Shown: positions 1 to 6,148 of the stretch, in pieces
How positions within the stretch are numbered: position 1 is the stretch's first letter
Layout: every line of letters begins with the position of its first letter
NCBI GenBank assembly: GCA_018817245.1
Contig: JAHIUG010000031.1
Span: 1 to 9,368 of the forward strand
Source: Patescibacteria group bacterium
GTDB taxonomy: Bacteria; Patescibacteriota; Patescibacteriia; 2-12-FULL-60-25
Direction of reading: 5' to 3'
DNA length: 9,368 nt
Notes under the pieces: generated by a model
The model's input: the letters and a program-made list of their open reading frames with translations, nothing else
What the model was told of the DNA's origin: nothing
Database searches by the model: none
Program-made: the position numbers and the translations under genes

Positions 1-33
1 ATTAGCCAAACTTATTTAAAAATAAAATTTTCC

Positions 34-75
34 AATTACGTAGATTTTGCCGATAGGCAAAAAAAATGACAATGC
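34..75 (+). repeat. 42-bp direct repeat, copy A
   Basis: This copy matches 153-194 at 37 of 42 positions with no gap. It starts AATTACG, contains TGCCGATAGG and ends with an A-run followed by ATGACAATGC. The ATG at 66 opens a 27-codon frame ending at TAA 147-149. In this copy the bases after CCGATAGG are CA, so the AGGAG ribosome-site-like word of copy B is absent. Its function is not known to me. Confidence 0.7.
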
Positions 76-84
76 TGAAAATAA

Positions 85-132
85 CCAAAACCCAGAAAAA
101 TGTACCGATAGGACAATTTCTCTGGGTTTTGG
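85..132. terminator. Hairpin, possible bidirectional terminator
   Basis: A perfect 12-bp inverted repeat (CCAAAACCCAGA at 85-96, TCTGGGTTTTGG at 121-132) is extended inward by four more pairs after one mismatch. It leaves a 14-nt loop that contains the second CCGATAGG. The GGG arm is followed by TTTTGGGTTTTAATATT, and the mirror strand also ends in T-rich sequence, so either strand could be terminated. It may end a gene to the left of the window or act as an attenuator between the two direct repeats. The stem is inferred by eye and its energy was not calculated. Confidence 0.45.
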
Positions 133-152
133 GTTTTAATATTGTTTAATTG

Positions 153-194
153 AATTACGCAGAATCTGCCGATAGGAGAAAAAAATGACAATGC
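153..194 (+). repeat. 42-bp direct repeat, copy B
   Basis: Second copy of the 34-75 element. Here the octamer reads into GATAGGAGAAAAAAATG, placing AGGAG (174-178) six bases before the ATG at 185, a good Shine-Dalgarno spacing. That frame stops after six codons at TGA 203-205. The element therefore looks like a duplicated translation-initiation or leader region without a gene behind it. It might be the remnant of a lost gene start or a short leader peptide. Confidence 0.7.
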
Positions 195-321
195 CTTTTA
201 TGTGAATATTAGAATAGTGAACAAGACGAAACCCAACTTCTTTGCTATTCTTTCAGTAATTATTTTCTTATACTAATCGACATTCACTATTAGTAATTAG
301 TTATTCGTCATTAATCTCAAT

Positions 322-1716
322 ATGATATATCGCTATCTTTTACTCGCTGGTCTCTCAATGGCATGTTTAGCTTTTATGGTACCAACAAACGCAGCTACAT
401 TAAGTTCCGGCGATTTGATAAAAGCATCCTCAGCTTCGGTTTACTACTACGCAGAAGATGGGAAGCGTTACGTGTTTCCAAATGATAAAACTTACTTCAC
501 CTGGTATAGCGATTTCAGCGCAGTCGAGACGATCTCGGATGAGGAGCTTGCCACTATCCCTATTGGTGGCAATGCAACATACAGACCTGGAATAAAACTG
601 ATAAAAGTTACAACTGATCCAAAAGTTTATGCAATAGACGGAGACAGGACTCTGCGTTGGATTAAAACAGAAGCAATCGCTGCGTTTATGTATGGGGATG
701 ATTGGGCCGCACAAGTTGACGATCTGCCTGATACATTTTTTGTGAATTATTCAGTTGGACTACCGATTGAAGATTTTTATGATTTTATCCCTTTGACTGT
801 ATCGAATGACCACTTGACGATTCAAACTACTCTTCCGAAATCAGCTGTATCTCCTGAACCCGAACCGTCCCCGGAACCGTCATCGGATATGAAATTCTCA
901 TTTACGCTATCGAAATATTTAGTGCGCGCCGGTGATATCGAAACTCTCACAGTCACAGCTTCGCATCCGAGCGGTATCTCAAAAATTGAACTCTTCTTTG
1001 ACGGAATATTAATAAAAAGCTGCATATCGTCAACAAGCTGTACGGATGAAACACAGGTCCCCATATCCGGCACCAAAGAAGAGTATGAAGCAAAGGCCAT
1101 AGTGACTGCCTTGGATACAACAACGGAAATCAAAACCATAGCCGTTCTTCTAAACAGCGGGTCGGATGGCCTGGTCGCAATAACGGTCACGCGTCCGTTC
1201 ATTAAGAGCGGACAAATCGGCGAAGCAGTTGTGGCATCCAGCCAAACAATAGCAATTATCAGAACCGATGTTTATATTGATAGCGTATCGACCAAAGCCT
1301 GCGCCACCGGAGCTCCGGTTTGCCCATGGACCGGCATACTTACGGGCGATATCGGAACCGTTTATGAATTCTATGGAATTGTTACAGACAGCCTAGGAAG
1401 AACTTATCGAACATCAACCGAAACAATAACTATCTCAGAAAACGATAGCCCGATTGTAACAACTGAATCTGATAAATACACAATTTATGTTGGCGAAACC
1501 GTCGATATAGTCATACGAGCGAGCGATGATGATGGTATTAACATGATAGAAATCCTTGAGGATGATCAGGTGATCAAGACCTGCGACAAAGTCATAAAAT
1601 GTACAGTAACCGTAGGTCCATGGGCCATAGCTGGAACTCATAACTACAATGGAAGAGCAACTGACGGATTAGGCAAAGCCCATACCAATGCTAACATCCA
1701 ATTAACTATCGAATAA
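322..1716 (+). CDS. Secreted protein with N-terminal CPR-type module and three Ig-like domains
   Basis: Residues 1-24 form a signal peptide (YRYLLLAGLSMACLAFMV core, likely cut after TNA). Residues 30-151 are a compact module with GDLI, DGKRYVFPN, KTYFTWY, TYRPG, TTDPKVYAID, LRW and FFVNY. It is about 60% identical by hand alignment to the N-terminus of the next gene. A Pro/Glu linker (about 177-190) leads to three Ig-like beta domains of about 93 residues each (about 191-281, 285-375, 376-464). Each domain carries one close cysteine pair: C234/C240, C327/C334 and C421/C427. These are the only cysteines in the mature protein, which suggests a disulfide hairpin in each domain. No membrane anchor or sortase signal is visible at the C-terminus, so the protein is probably secreted or surface-associated. 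I do not recognise a named family, and a role in adhesion or surface structure is only inference. No Shine-Dalgarno site precedes the start; the ATG was chosen because the signal peptide begins there. Confidence 0.85.
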   Translation: MIYRYLLLAGLSMACLAFMVPTNAATLSSGDLIKASSASVYYYAEDGKRYVFPNDKTYFTWYSDFSAVETISDEELATIPIGGNATYRPGIKLIKVTTDPKVYAIDGDRTLRWIKTEAIAAFMYGDDWAAQVDDLPDTFFVNYSVGLPIEDFYDFIPLTVSNDHLTIQTTLPKSAVSPEPEPSPEPSSDMKFSFTLSKYLVRAGDIETLTVTASHPSGISKIELFFDGILIKSCISSTSCTDETQVPISGTKEEYEAKAIVTALDTTTEIKTIAVLLNSGSDGLVAITVTRPFIKSGQIGEAVVASSQTIAIIRTDVYIDSVSTKACATGAPVCPWTGILTGDIGTVYEFYGIVTDSLGRTYRTSTETITISENDSPIVTTESDKYTIYVGETVDIVIRASDDDGINMIEILEDDQVIKTCDKVIKCTVTVGPWAIAGTHNYNGRATDGLGKAHTNANIQLTIE

Positions 1717-1725
1717 CACTTAACA

Positions 1726-1745
1726 AATTCGTAATAATTCGTAAT
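1726..1745 (+). repeat. Tandem 10-mer AATTCGTAAT x2
   Basis: Two exact, adjacent copies of AATTCGTAAT fill most of the 31-nt spacer between the two secreted-protein genes and end two bases before the next start codon. Related TTCGTA words occur before the transketolase gene (3613-3650). There is no Shine-Dalgarno site here, so the repeat occupies the ribosome-binding region. Confidence 0.75.
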
Positions 1746-1747
1746 CT

Positions 1748-2539
1748 ATGAAATACATCTCAAGTTTAATCAGCAGCCTTGCAGCCATTGCAATGCTCGT
1801 AACACCACTTGTAACACAAGCCTCTTCCACCTCATTCACAACAGGTGATCTAATTCGAGGCGAAACCATAAATACAGTTTATTACTTTGGACCAGATGGA
1901 AAACGCTATGTATTTCCCAACGAAAAAACATACTTCACCTGGTACCCAGATTTCTCCAATGTAAAAATAATTGCTGATTCTGAACTAAGCGCCATGCCTT
2001 TAGGTCGTTCAAATGTGACATACCGACCAGGTTATAAAATGGTAAAAATCACCACTGACCCAAAGGTTTATGCGATTGATCAGGGTGGAATACTACGATG
2101 GGTTAAAACAGCTGAGTTAGCCGAAACTTTGTATGGCCTTAATTGGAAGGGCAGGATTGATGATATTCCAGATCCATTCTTTGTAAATTACAAGCTTGGA
2201 ACACCTATTGAAAACTCATCTCAATACAACTCTCAGGACACATTAACCGGAACATCCAATATTGCAATTGACAAACAGTTTGATGAAAGTCATGTAACAA
2301 TCACAATCGCAAATTCAAACCAAGGTTTTGTTCCTGCCTCAACTACAGTTAAAAAAGGAAGCACTGTAACATGGACTAATCGAGACATATCAGTTCATGC
2401 AGTGTCAGGCGATGGCTTTAGCTCAAGCATGTTGCAGCCAGAGGCCTCGTTTACACATACATTCAATACAGTTGGCTCGTTTGATTACAGCTGTACAGTC
2501 CATGAAGTACAAACAGGAACGGTCAATGTAGTGAACTAA
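1748..2539 (+). CDS. Secreted cupredoxin with N-terminal CPR-type module
   Basis: A signal peptide (residues 1-25, cut near VTQA/SS) precedes the same module as in the previous gene (about 33-154). A short Ser/Asn/Thr-rich stretch then leads to a C-terminal plastocyanin/amicyanin-type domain (about 180-263). The copper site is readable: H217 in SVHAV, C249 and H252 in YSCTVHEVQ, and Gln255 where amicyanin-type proteins have the axial Met (C-x2-H-x2-M). The family binds one type 1 copper and shuttles electrons. A Gln axial ligand is the stellacyanin arrangement, known to lower reduction potential, so the site should still bind copper. Partners are unknown, and no oxidase or other copper gene is seen in the window. 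The gene probably shares a transcript with the preceding one, 31 nt away, and ends at a strong terminator. No Shine-Dalgarno site is seen. Confidence 0.87.
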   Translation: MKYISSLISSLAAIAMLVTPLVTQASSTSFTTGDLIRGETINTVYYFGPDGKRYVFPNEKTYFTWYPDFSNVKIIADSELSAMPLGRSNVTYRPGYKMVKITTDPKVYAIDQGGILRWVKTAELAETLYGLNWKGRIDDIPDPFFVNYKLGTPIENSSQYNSQDTLTGTSNIAIDKQFDESHVTITIANSNQGFVPASTTVKKGSTVTWTNRDISVHAVSGDGFSSSMLQPEASFTHTFNTVGSFDYSCTVHEVQTGTVNVVN

Positions 2540-2560
2540 ATTAAATACACATTTCTTAAT

Positions 2561-2600
2561 AAAAAGCTTGCCCCTTATTTAAGGGGTTTTTGCTTTTTTT
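2561..2600 (+). terminator. Rho-independent terminator after the cupredoxin gene
   Basis: CCCCTT (2571-2576) pairs with AAGGGG (2581-2586) around an ATTT loop. An outer stem AAAAAGC/GCTTTTT (2561-2567 with 2592-2598) and a run of seven T residues (2594-2600) complete the structure. It separates the secreted-protein pair from the DUF4349 gene. Confidence 0.85.
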
Positions 2601-2633
2601 GTTCTTCAGTAACGCGTGCTACAATACATTCAT
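2598..2633 (+). promoter_or_regulatory. Extended -10 promoter giving a leaderless transcript
   Basis: TGCTACAAT (2617-2625) matches the extended -10 form TGnTATAAT with one change. A weak -35-like TTGTTC lies at 2599-2604, 15 nt upstream. The expected start of transcription, about 7 nt past the -10, falls at 2632-2634, on or just before the ATG at 2634. The mRNA would have essentially no 5' leader, in keeping with the absence of a Shine-Dalgarno site. Confidence 0.55.
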
Positions 2634-3608
2634 ATGACAAATATAACCTCCTCAAAACACCGTAGCATATTCAAATGGATAGGCTACGGTCTATTAATAC
2701 TCATCGCCTCTTTTATTATTTATACAATAATCTACAGCATATCAACGAGCTCCGACACTGACGTGGAAGGCTCATCAAACCAAAGAGTATCCGAATATGG
2801 GATGGTCGGCGGTATGCCAACCCCTGCTCCATCAGACAAGGGTCTAACGCTCACTCCCGAAGCAATGCGGGAAGATGTTTCCGCGGCATCAAATTTTGAA
2901 AATCCGACAGCAGATCAAAGAATCATTAAAACAGGCAGTCTTGAACTGAGCGTAGAAGATGTCTCAGTCGCCATAGCTGATATTACATCTCGCGTAACAA
3001 CGAGGAACGGATTCATCCAGTCTTCCAATACACAAGATCCTGGCGATTCTCCTCGACGGGCGTGGATGACAGTCCGCGTACCGGTATCCGCATTTCAAGA
3101 AATGATGGAGGATATTAAAAAAATGGCAGTAGTCGTGCTGGACGAAGCGGTAGAAGGTCAGGATGTAACGATGCAGTATATTGATTTGCAAGCGGCACTG
3201 AAAAATGCGCGTGCTGAAGAAGAGTCTTACATTCAACTTTTAAAACGCACCGGAAGCGTTGAAGAAATCTTAGCTGTTACGCGCCAACTCGCAGAAGTGC
3301 GCGGTCGCATTGAACGATATGATGCGCAAAAACGTTATCTGGAAAGCAAAACCGACATGGCTACCATCTCGGTTCAAATGACAGAAGAAACACGCGTTAA
3401 TGTTCCCGGCAAAACATGGCAACCACTGGAAGTGTTGCGCCAATCTTTGAGCGGTCTGATACATTCTTTGCAGGGATTGATTGATCTATTGATACGTTTA
3501 GTGGTTGTGGTTATCGGACTGCTGCTCCCGATCGCATTAATCGCCGGCTTTGTTTTCTGGCTCGGCTGGAAAATCAAAAATTTCATCCAAAAGAAAATGA
3601 AAAAATAG
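2634..3608 (+). CDS. DUF4349 domain membrane protein
   Basis: The 324-residue product has an N-terminal transmembrane helix (about 15-36), a Ser/Pro-rich extracytoplasmic stretch, a DUF4349 domain starting at RIIKTGSLEL (about residue 96), and a C-terminal membrane helix (about 286-312) followed by a Lys-rich tail. The domain shows the usual order: a beta segment with MTVRVPVSAF, then a helical coiled-coil with QYIDLQAALKNARAEEE, VEEILAVTRQLAEVRGRIE and the ending ATISVQM. DUF4349 proteins have no established biochemical function, and an envelope role is only inferred from topology. An in-frame GTG at 2616 would add six residues, but it overlaps the -10 promoter element, so ATG 2634 is preferred. 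No terminator separates this gene from the transketolase genes 49 nt downstream, so read-through into them is possible. Confidence 0.85.
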   Translation: MTNITSSKHRSIFKWIGYGLLILIASFIIYTIIYSISTSSDTDVEGSSNQRVSEYGMVGGMPTPAPSDKGLTLTPEAMREDVSAASNFENPTADQRIIKTGSLELSVEDVSVAIADITSRVTTRNGFIQSSNTQDPGDSPRRAWMTVRVPVSAFQEMMEDIKKMAVVVLDEAVEGQDVTMQYIDLQAALKNARAEEESYIQLLKRTGSVEEILAVTRQLAEVRGRIERYDAQKRYLESKTDMATISVQMTEETRVNVPGKTWQPLEVLRQSLSGLIHSLQGLIDLLIRLVVVVIGLLLPIALIAGFVFWLGWKIKNFIQKKMKK

Positions 3609-3612
3609 ATGG

Positions 3613-3650
3613 TAATTCGCATATTTCGTATGAGATTCGTAATTTCGTAG
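3613..3650 (+). repeat. Degenerate TTCGTA repeats before the transketolase operon
   Basis: Four TTCG words (cytosines at 3618, 3627, 3638 and 3646) recur every 8-11 nt in the 49-nt spacer, in forms such as AATTCGCAT, TTTCGTATG, GATTCGTAA and TTTCGTAG. The second half resembles the exact tandem 10-mer at 1726-1745. The spacer shows no Shine-Dalgarno site and no clear promoter. Confidence 0.5.
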
Positions 3651-3657
3651 ACCCCTT

Positions 3658-4521
3658 ATGCATTTACACGACAAAAAGGTAAAAAAGCTAGAGCTGATCG
3701 CCAACAAACTCAGGCAGCATGTGATCGAAATGATTGCAGAGGCCGGGAGCGGGCATCAAGGTGGGTGCTTGGGCATGGCTGATGTTTTCACAGTTCTATA
3801 TTTTCACGAACTGAATCATGATCCGAAAAATCCTAACTGGGAAAAACGCGATCGTCTGATCCTATCTAATGGACATATCTGTCCGATCAGATATGCTGCC
3901 ATGGCAGAGGCTGGTTACTTCCCGGTCAAACAGCTAAAAACTCTGCGCAAACTTGGCAGTCCGCTGCAAGGCCATCCGGAAAGGAGAATGCTGCCCGGAG
4001 CTGAAACAACTTCCGGCCCTCTTGGCGAAGGCTTACCTCAATCTGCGGGCATGGCTTATGCCGCAAAAATGGATAAAAAGAAATGGCGCGTGTTTTGCCT
4101 GACTTCTGATGGTGAACATGAAGCGGGATTGCACTGGGAGGCAATGATGTTCGCGGGCAAACACGGACTGGATAATCTTATTACGATCATTGACCGAAAC
4201 AACATCCAGATTGACGGTGATACAGAAGATGTAATGCCGCTCGAACCCCTAAAAGAAAAATACGAAGCCTTTAACTGGCACGTGATTGAATGCGACGGCA
4301 ATAGCATTTTCGGCATCCACCAAGCTATTGAAGAAGCTAAGAAAGTTCATGACAAACCAATCTGCATTATCGCCCATACGATTCTGGGACGCGGTGTTTC
4401 TTTTATGGAAAACAATTTCCTGTGGCACAGCAAACCATATGAAAAAGGTGAGTACGAACAGGCCATGAAAGAACTGAAAGATTTGGAAAAGAAATTAAAG
4501 TCTGACCACGCAAAATACTAA
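3658..4521 (+). CDS. Transketolase, N-terminal (thiamine-diphosphate-binding) subunit
   Basis: This 287-residue protein covers the first domain of transketolase, which with the next gene transfers two-carbon ketol units between sugar phosphates in the non-oxidative pentose phosphate pathway in the cytoplasm. Visible motifs are GSGHQGG (H33), LSNGH (H73), LQGHPE (H106), TSGPLGEGL (118-126) and the cofactor/metal motif SDGEHEAG (150-157) with D179-x-N181 and QIDG. The usual GDG at the start of the cofactor motif is SDG here, while the metal-binding Asp151 and Asn181 are kept. The split into separate N and C genes is known from archaea and many CPR bacteria, so this is not a truncation. The stop is followed after one base by the start of the partner gene (TAATATG), indicating one operon. 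Confidence 0.93.
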   Translation: MHLHDKKVKKLELIANKLRQHVIEMIAEAGSGHQGGCLGMADVFTVLYFHELNHDPKNPNWEKRDRLILSNGHICPIRYAAMAEAGYFPVKQLKTLRKLGSPLQGHPERRMLPGAETTSGPLGEGLPQSAGMAYAAKMDKKKWRVFCLTSDGEHEAGLHWEAMMFAGKHGLDNLITIIDRNNIQIDGDTEDVMPLEPLKEKYEAFNWHVIECDGNSIFGIHQAIEEAKKVHDKPICIIAHTILGRGVSFMENNFLWHSKPYEKGEYEQAMKELKDLEKKLKSDHAKY

Positions 4522-4522
4522 T

Positions 4523-5509
4523 ATGATTCGCAAAGACGCAAAATTGAATTCAAAACTCTTCGATCCTAAGATAGAACAGGTGGCGACTCGAAATGGGTTC
4601 GGGACTGGCGTGGTTGAGGCTGCGAAAAGGAATAAAAACATCGTAGTATTGTGTGCCGATCTTACTGATTCAACACGCAGCAAAGAATTCAAAAAACTTT
4701 TCCCGGATCGCTTCATTCAAATGGGCGTCCACGAACAACTATTGGCCTCGCTCGGAGCTGGATTGGCGCTAGCCGGTAAAATGCCTTTTATAACCTCCTA
4801 CGCAATGTTCTGCCCAGGTCGCGCTTGGGAACAGATCCGCACAAACATTTGCTTAAATGACACAAATGTAAAAATCATCGGCAGTCACGCAGGAGTTTCT
4901 GTGGGGCCTGACGGCGCAACTCATCAGGCCATCGAAGACATTGCCATAATGCGCCCAATCCCAAACATGACAATCATCGCTCCCTGTGATGCAATAGAGG
5001 CGCATAAAGCGACTGTGGCAATTTCCAAATTCAACGGTCCTTGCTACGTACGATATACGCGAGAGAAAACTCCTGTGTTCACAACAAAAGCTACGCCATT
5101 TAAGATAGGACAAGCGATTACAATGAGAGATGGCAAAGATGTAACAATAATTGCCTGCGGCCCGCTCGTTTACAATGCATTAAAAGCTGCCGAAGCATTG
5201 AAGAAAGAAAAAATCAACTGCATGGTAATCAATTCTCACACCATTAAGCCGCTGGATGAAAAAACAATTCTCGCAGCAGCTAAAAAATGCGGTGCCATAG
5301 TTACGGTTGAGGAGCACCAGATCACAGGAGGGCTCGGAGGTGCGGTAGCTGAGTATCTCGTAACAACACATCCGGTACCAATGGAATTCATAGGCGTACC
5401 AAACGTGTTCGGAGAATCAGGTGAACCAAACGAACTGATCGAACACTTCGGCATGGGTGTTGAATCAATCAAAAAAGCTGTTAAGAATGTAATTAAGAAA
5501 AAGAAATAA
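4523..5509 (+). CDS. Transketolase, C-terminal subunit
   Basis: This 328-residue partner of the preceding gene carries the pyrimidine-binding domain (about 18-180) and the C-terminal domain (about 195-325). The catalytic Glu that activates the cofactor is E71 in MGVHEQ. Other family marks are ATRNGFGTGVVEAAK, CADLTDSTRS, SYAMFCPGRAWEQIR, GSHAGVSVGPDGATHQAIED, RPIPNMTIIAPCD and TVEEHQITGGLGGAVAE. Similar architecture occurs in 1-deoxyxylulose-5-phosphate synthase and dehydrogenase E1 subunits, but the paired small N subunit and the motif set favour transketolase. The active site should form between the two subunits in a heterotetramer, as in other split transketolases. The next start codon follows the stop after one base. 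Confidence 0.92.
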   Translation: MIRKDAKLNSKLFDPKIEQVATRNGFGTGVVEAAKRNKNIVVLCADLTDSTRSKEFKKLFPDRFIQMGVHEQLLASLGAGLALAGKMPFITSYAMFCPGRAWEQIRTNICLNDTNVKIIGSHAGVSVGPDGATHQAIEDIAIMRPIPNMTIIAPCDAIEAHKATVAISKFNGPCYVRYTREKTPVFTTKATPFKIGQAITMRDGKDVTIIACGPLVYNALKAAEALKKEKINCMVINSHTIKPLDEKTILAAAKKCGAIVTVEEHQITGGLGGAVAEYLVTTHPVPMEFIGVPNVFGESGEPNELIEHFGMGVESIKKAVKNVIKKKK

Positions 5510-5510
5510 T

Positions 5511-6143
5511 ATGCCAGAAATTACACCGCAACCAGCGCAAAAAGAATTCGATCCGAACAAAAGAATGTCTGACAGTGATTTAGATGAAGCAACTAAAGCA
5601 CTCTTGGAGAGAATGAGAAAAGAAAAAGAAGCAGGTTCCAAGGAAAGGACTGCTATTACTCCAGAAGAAGCTGCGGAATCCGCGGCAAAATTAAAAAAAG
5701 AAAAAGAAAAAATACTCTTAACGAAATTTTTAAAAACACAGATCGGGAACCTAGCGATTTCAAAACACTATGAAAACGACCAGCTTAGAAATATGCGAGA
5801 AGGTCCGATGGGCAGGGTACAATATGGTGAAATAAGTATGGAAGACATGATGAAAAAAGCACCTAAGATCAATCCGGTAAATATTTCAGCTCAAGAAGAT
5901 AAGGTTTTAGCTATAGGAAATAGGATTAAAGTATTGGAGAACGCGCTGCTGGCCGCCAAACAAGGCGAACAAATGCCGGAAGGCACAGGTGATGTTCTTC
6001 GTTATTTAGAAGAAAAACAGGCCGCATTATTAAACGATATTTCTAAAAGATCTGAAACTGATGAATCTCTTGAGAGAGGCGTTAAAGCGGATCGTGAAAA
6101 ACTTACTGAAATCTCTGACATGATTCATCGTCTAGGTTTATAA
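5511..6143 (+). CDS. Hypothetical charged coiled-coil protein in the sugar operon
   Basis: I do not recognise a family for this 210-residue product. It has no signal peptide or membrane helix and contains no Cys or Trp. Residues about 20-75 are a Lys/Glu-rich helix (for example LLERMRKEKEAGSKER), followed by a segment with TKFLKTQIGNLAISKHYEN and NMREGPMGRVQYGE (about 76-110). A second helical region (about 125-210) includes DKVLAIGNRIKVLENALLAAK and ends in a probable coiled coil. It lies one base after the transketolase C gene and five bases before the kinase gene, so it is almost surely co-transcribed with them. It may be a structural or assembly partner, but nothing in the sequence shows a function. 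Confidence 0.8.
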   Translation: MPEITPQPAQKEFDPNKRMSDSDLDEATKALLERMRKEKEAGSKERTAITPEEAAESAAKLKKEKEKILLTKFLKTQIGNLAISKHYENDQLRNMREGPMGRVQYGEISMEDMMKKAPKINPVNISAQEDKVLAIGNRIKVLENALLAAKQGEQMPEGTGDVLRYLEEKQAALLNDISKRSETDESLERGVKADREKLTEISDMIHRLGL

Positions 6144-6148
6144 ATAAT

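Larger units (their letters stand above)
1..321. other. AT-rich non-coding region upstream of the first gene
   Basis: No gene of convincing length is seen on either strand in these 321 bases. The region holds a 42-bp direct repeat, three copies of the octamer CCGATAGG (50-57, 105-112, 169-176), a hairpin at 85-132 and a weak promoter candidate. The only -10-like hexamer I can point to is TATACT at 269-274, about 48 nt before the first start codon, and it has no convincing -35 box. An inverted pair, AATAGTGAA (213-221) and TTCACTATT (283-291), brackets this hexamer and could be regulatory or chance. Confidence 0.6.

Noticed and set aside
66..149. 27-codon frame in the upstream region
   Set aside because: No Shine-Dalgarno site, no known similarity, and it runs through the hairpin; kept only as part of the leader observation.
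34..194. Possible CRISPR array from the repeated 42-bp element
   Set aside because: Only two copies with five differences, a 77-nt interval containing a hairpin, and no cas genes in the window.
822..1202. 126-codon minus-strand frame within the Ig-like domain gene
   Set aside because: Overlaps a well-supported secreted protein and shows no domain, start signal or neighbour logic.
2616..2633. GTG start adding six residues to the DUF4349 protein
   Set aside because: The codon overlaps the extended -10 TGCTACAAT, so it would hardly be in the transcript; ATG 2634 fits better.
4523..5509. 1-deoxyxylulose-5-phosphate synthase or dehydrogenase E1 beta subunit
   Set aside because: The adjacent small N-terminal subunit and the motif set fit split transketolase better than either alternative.
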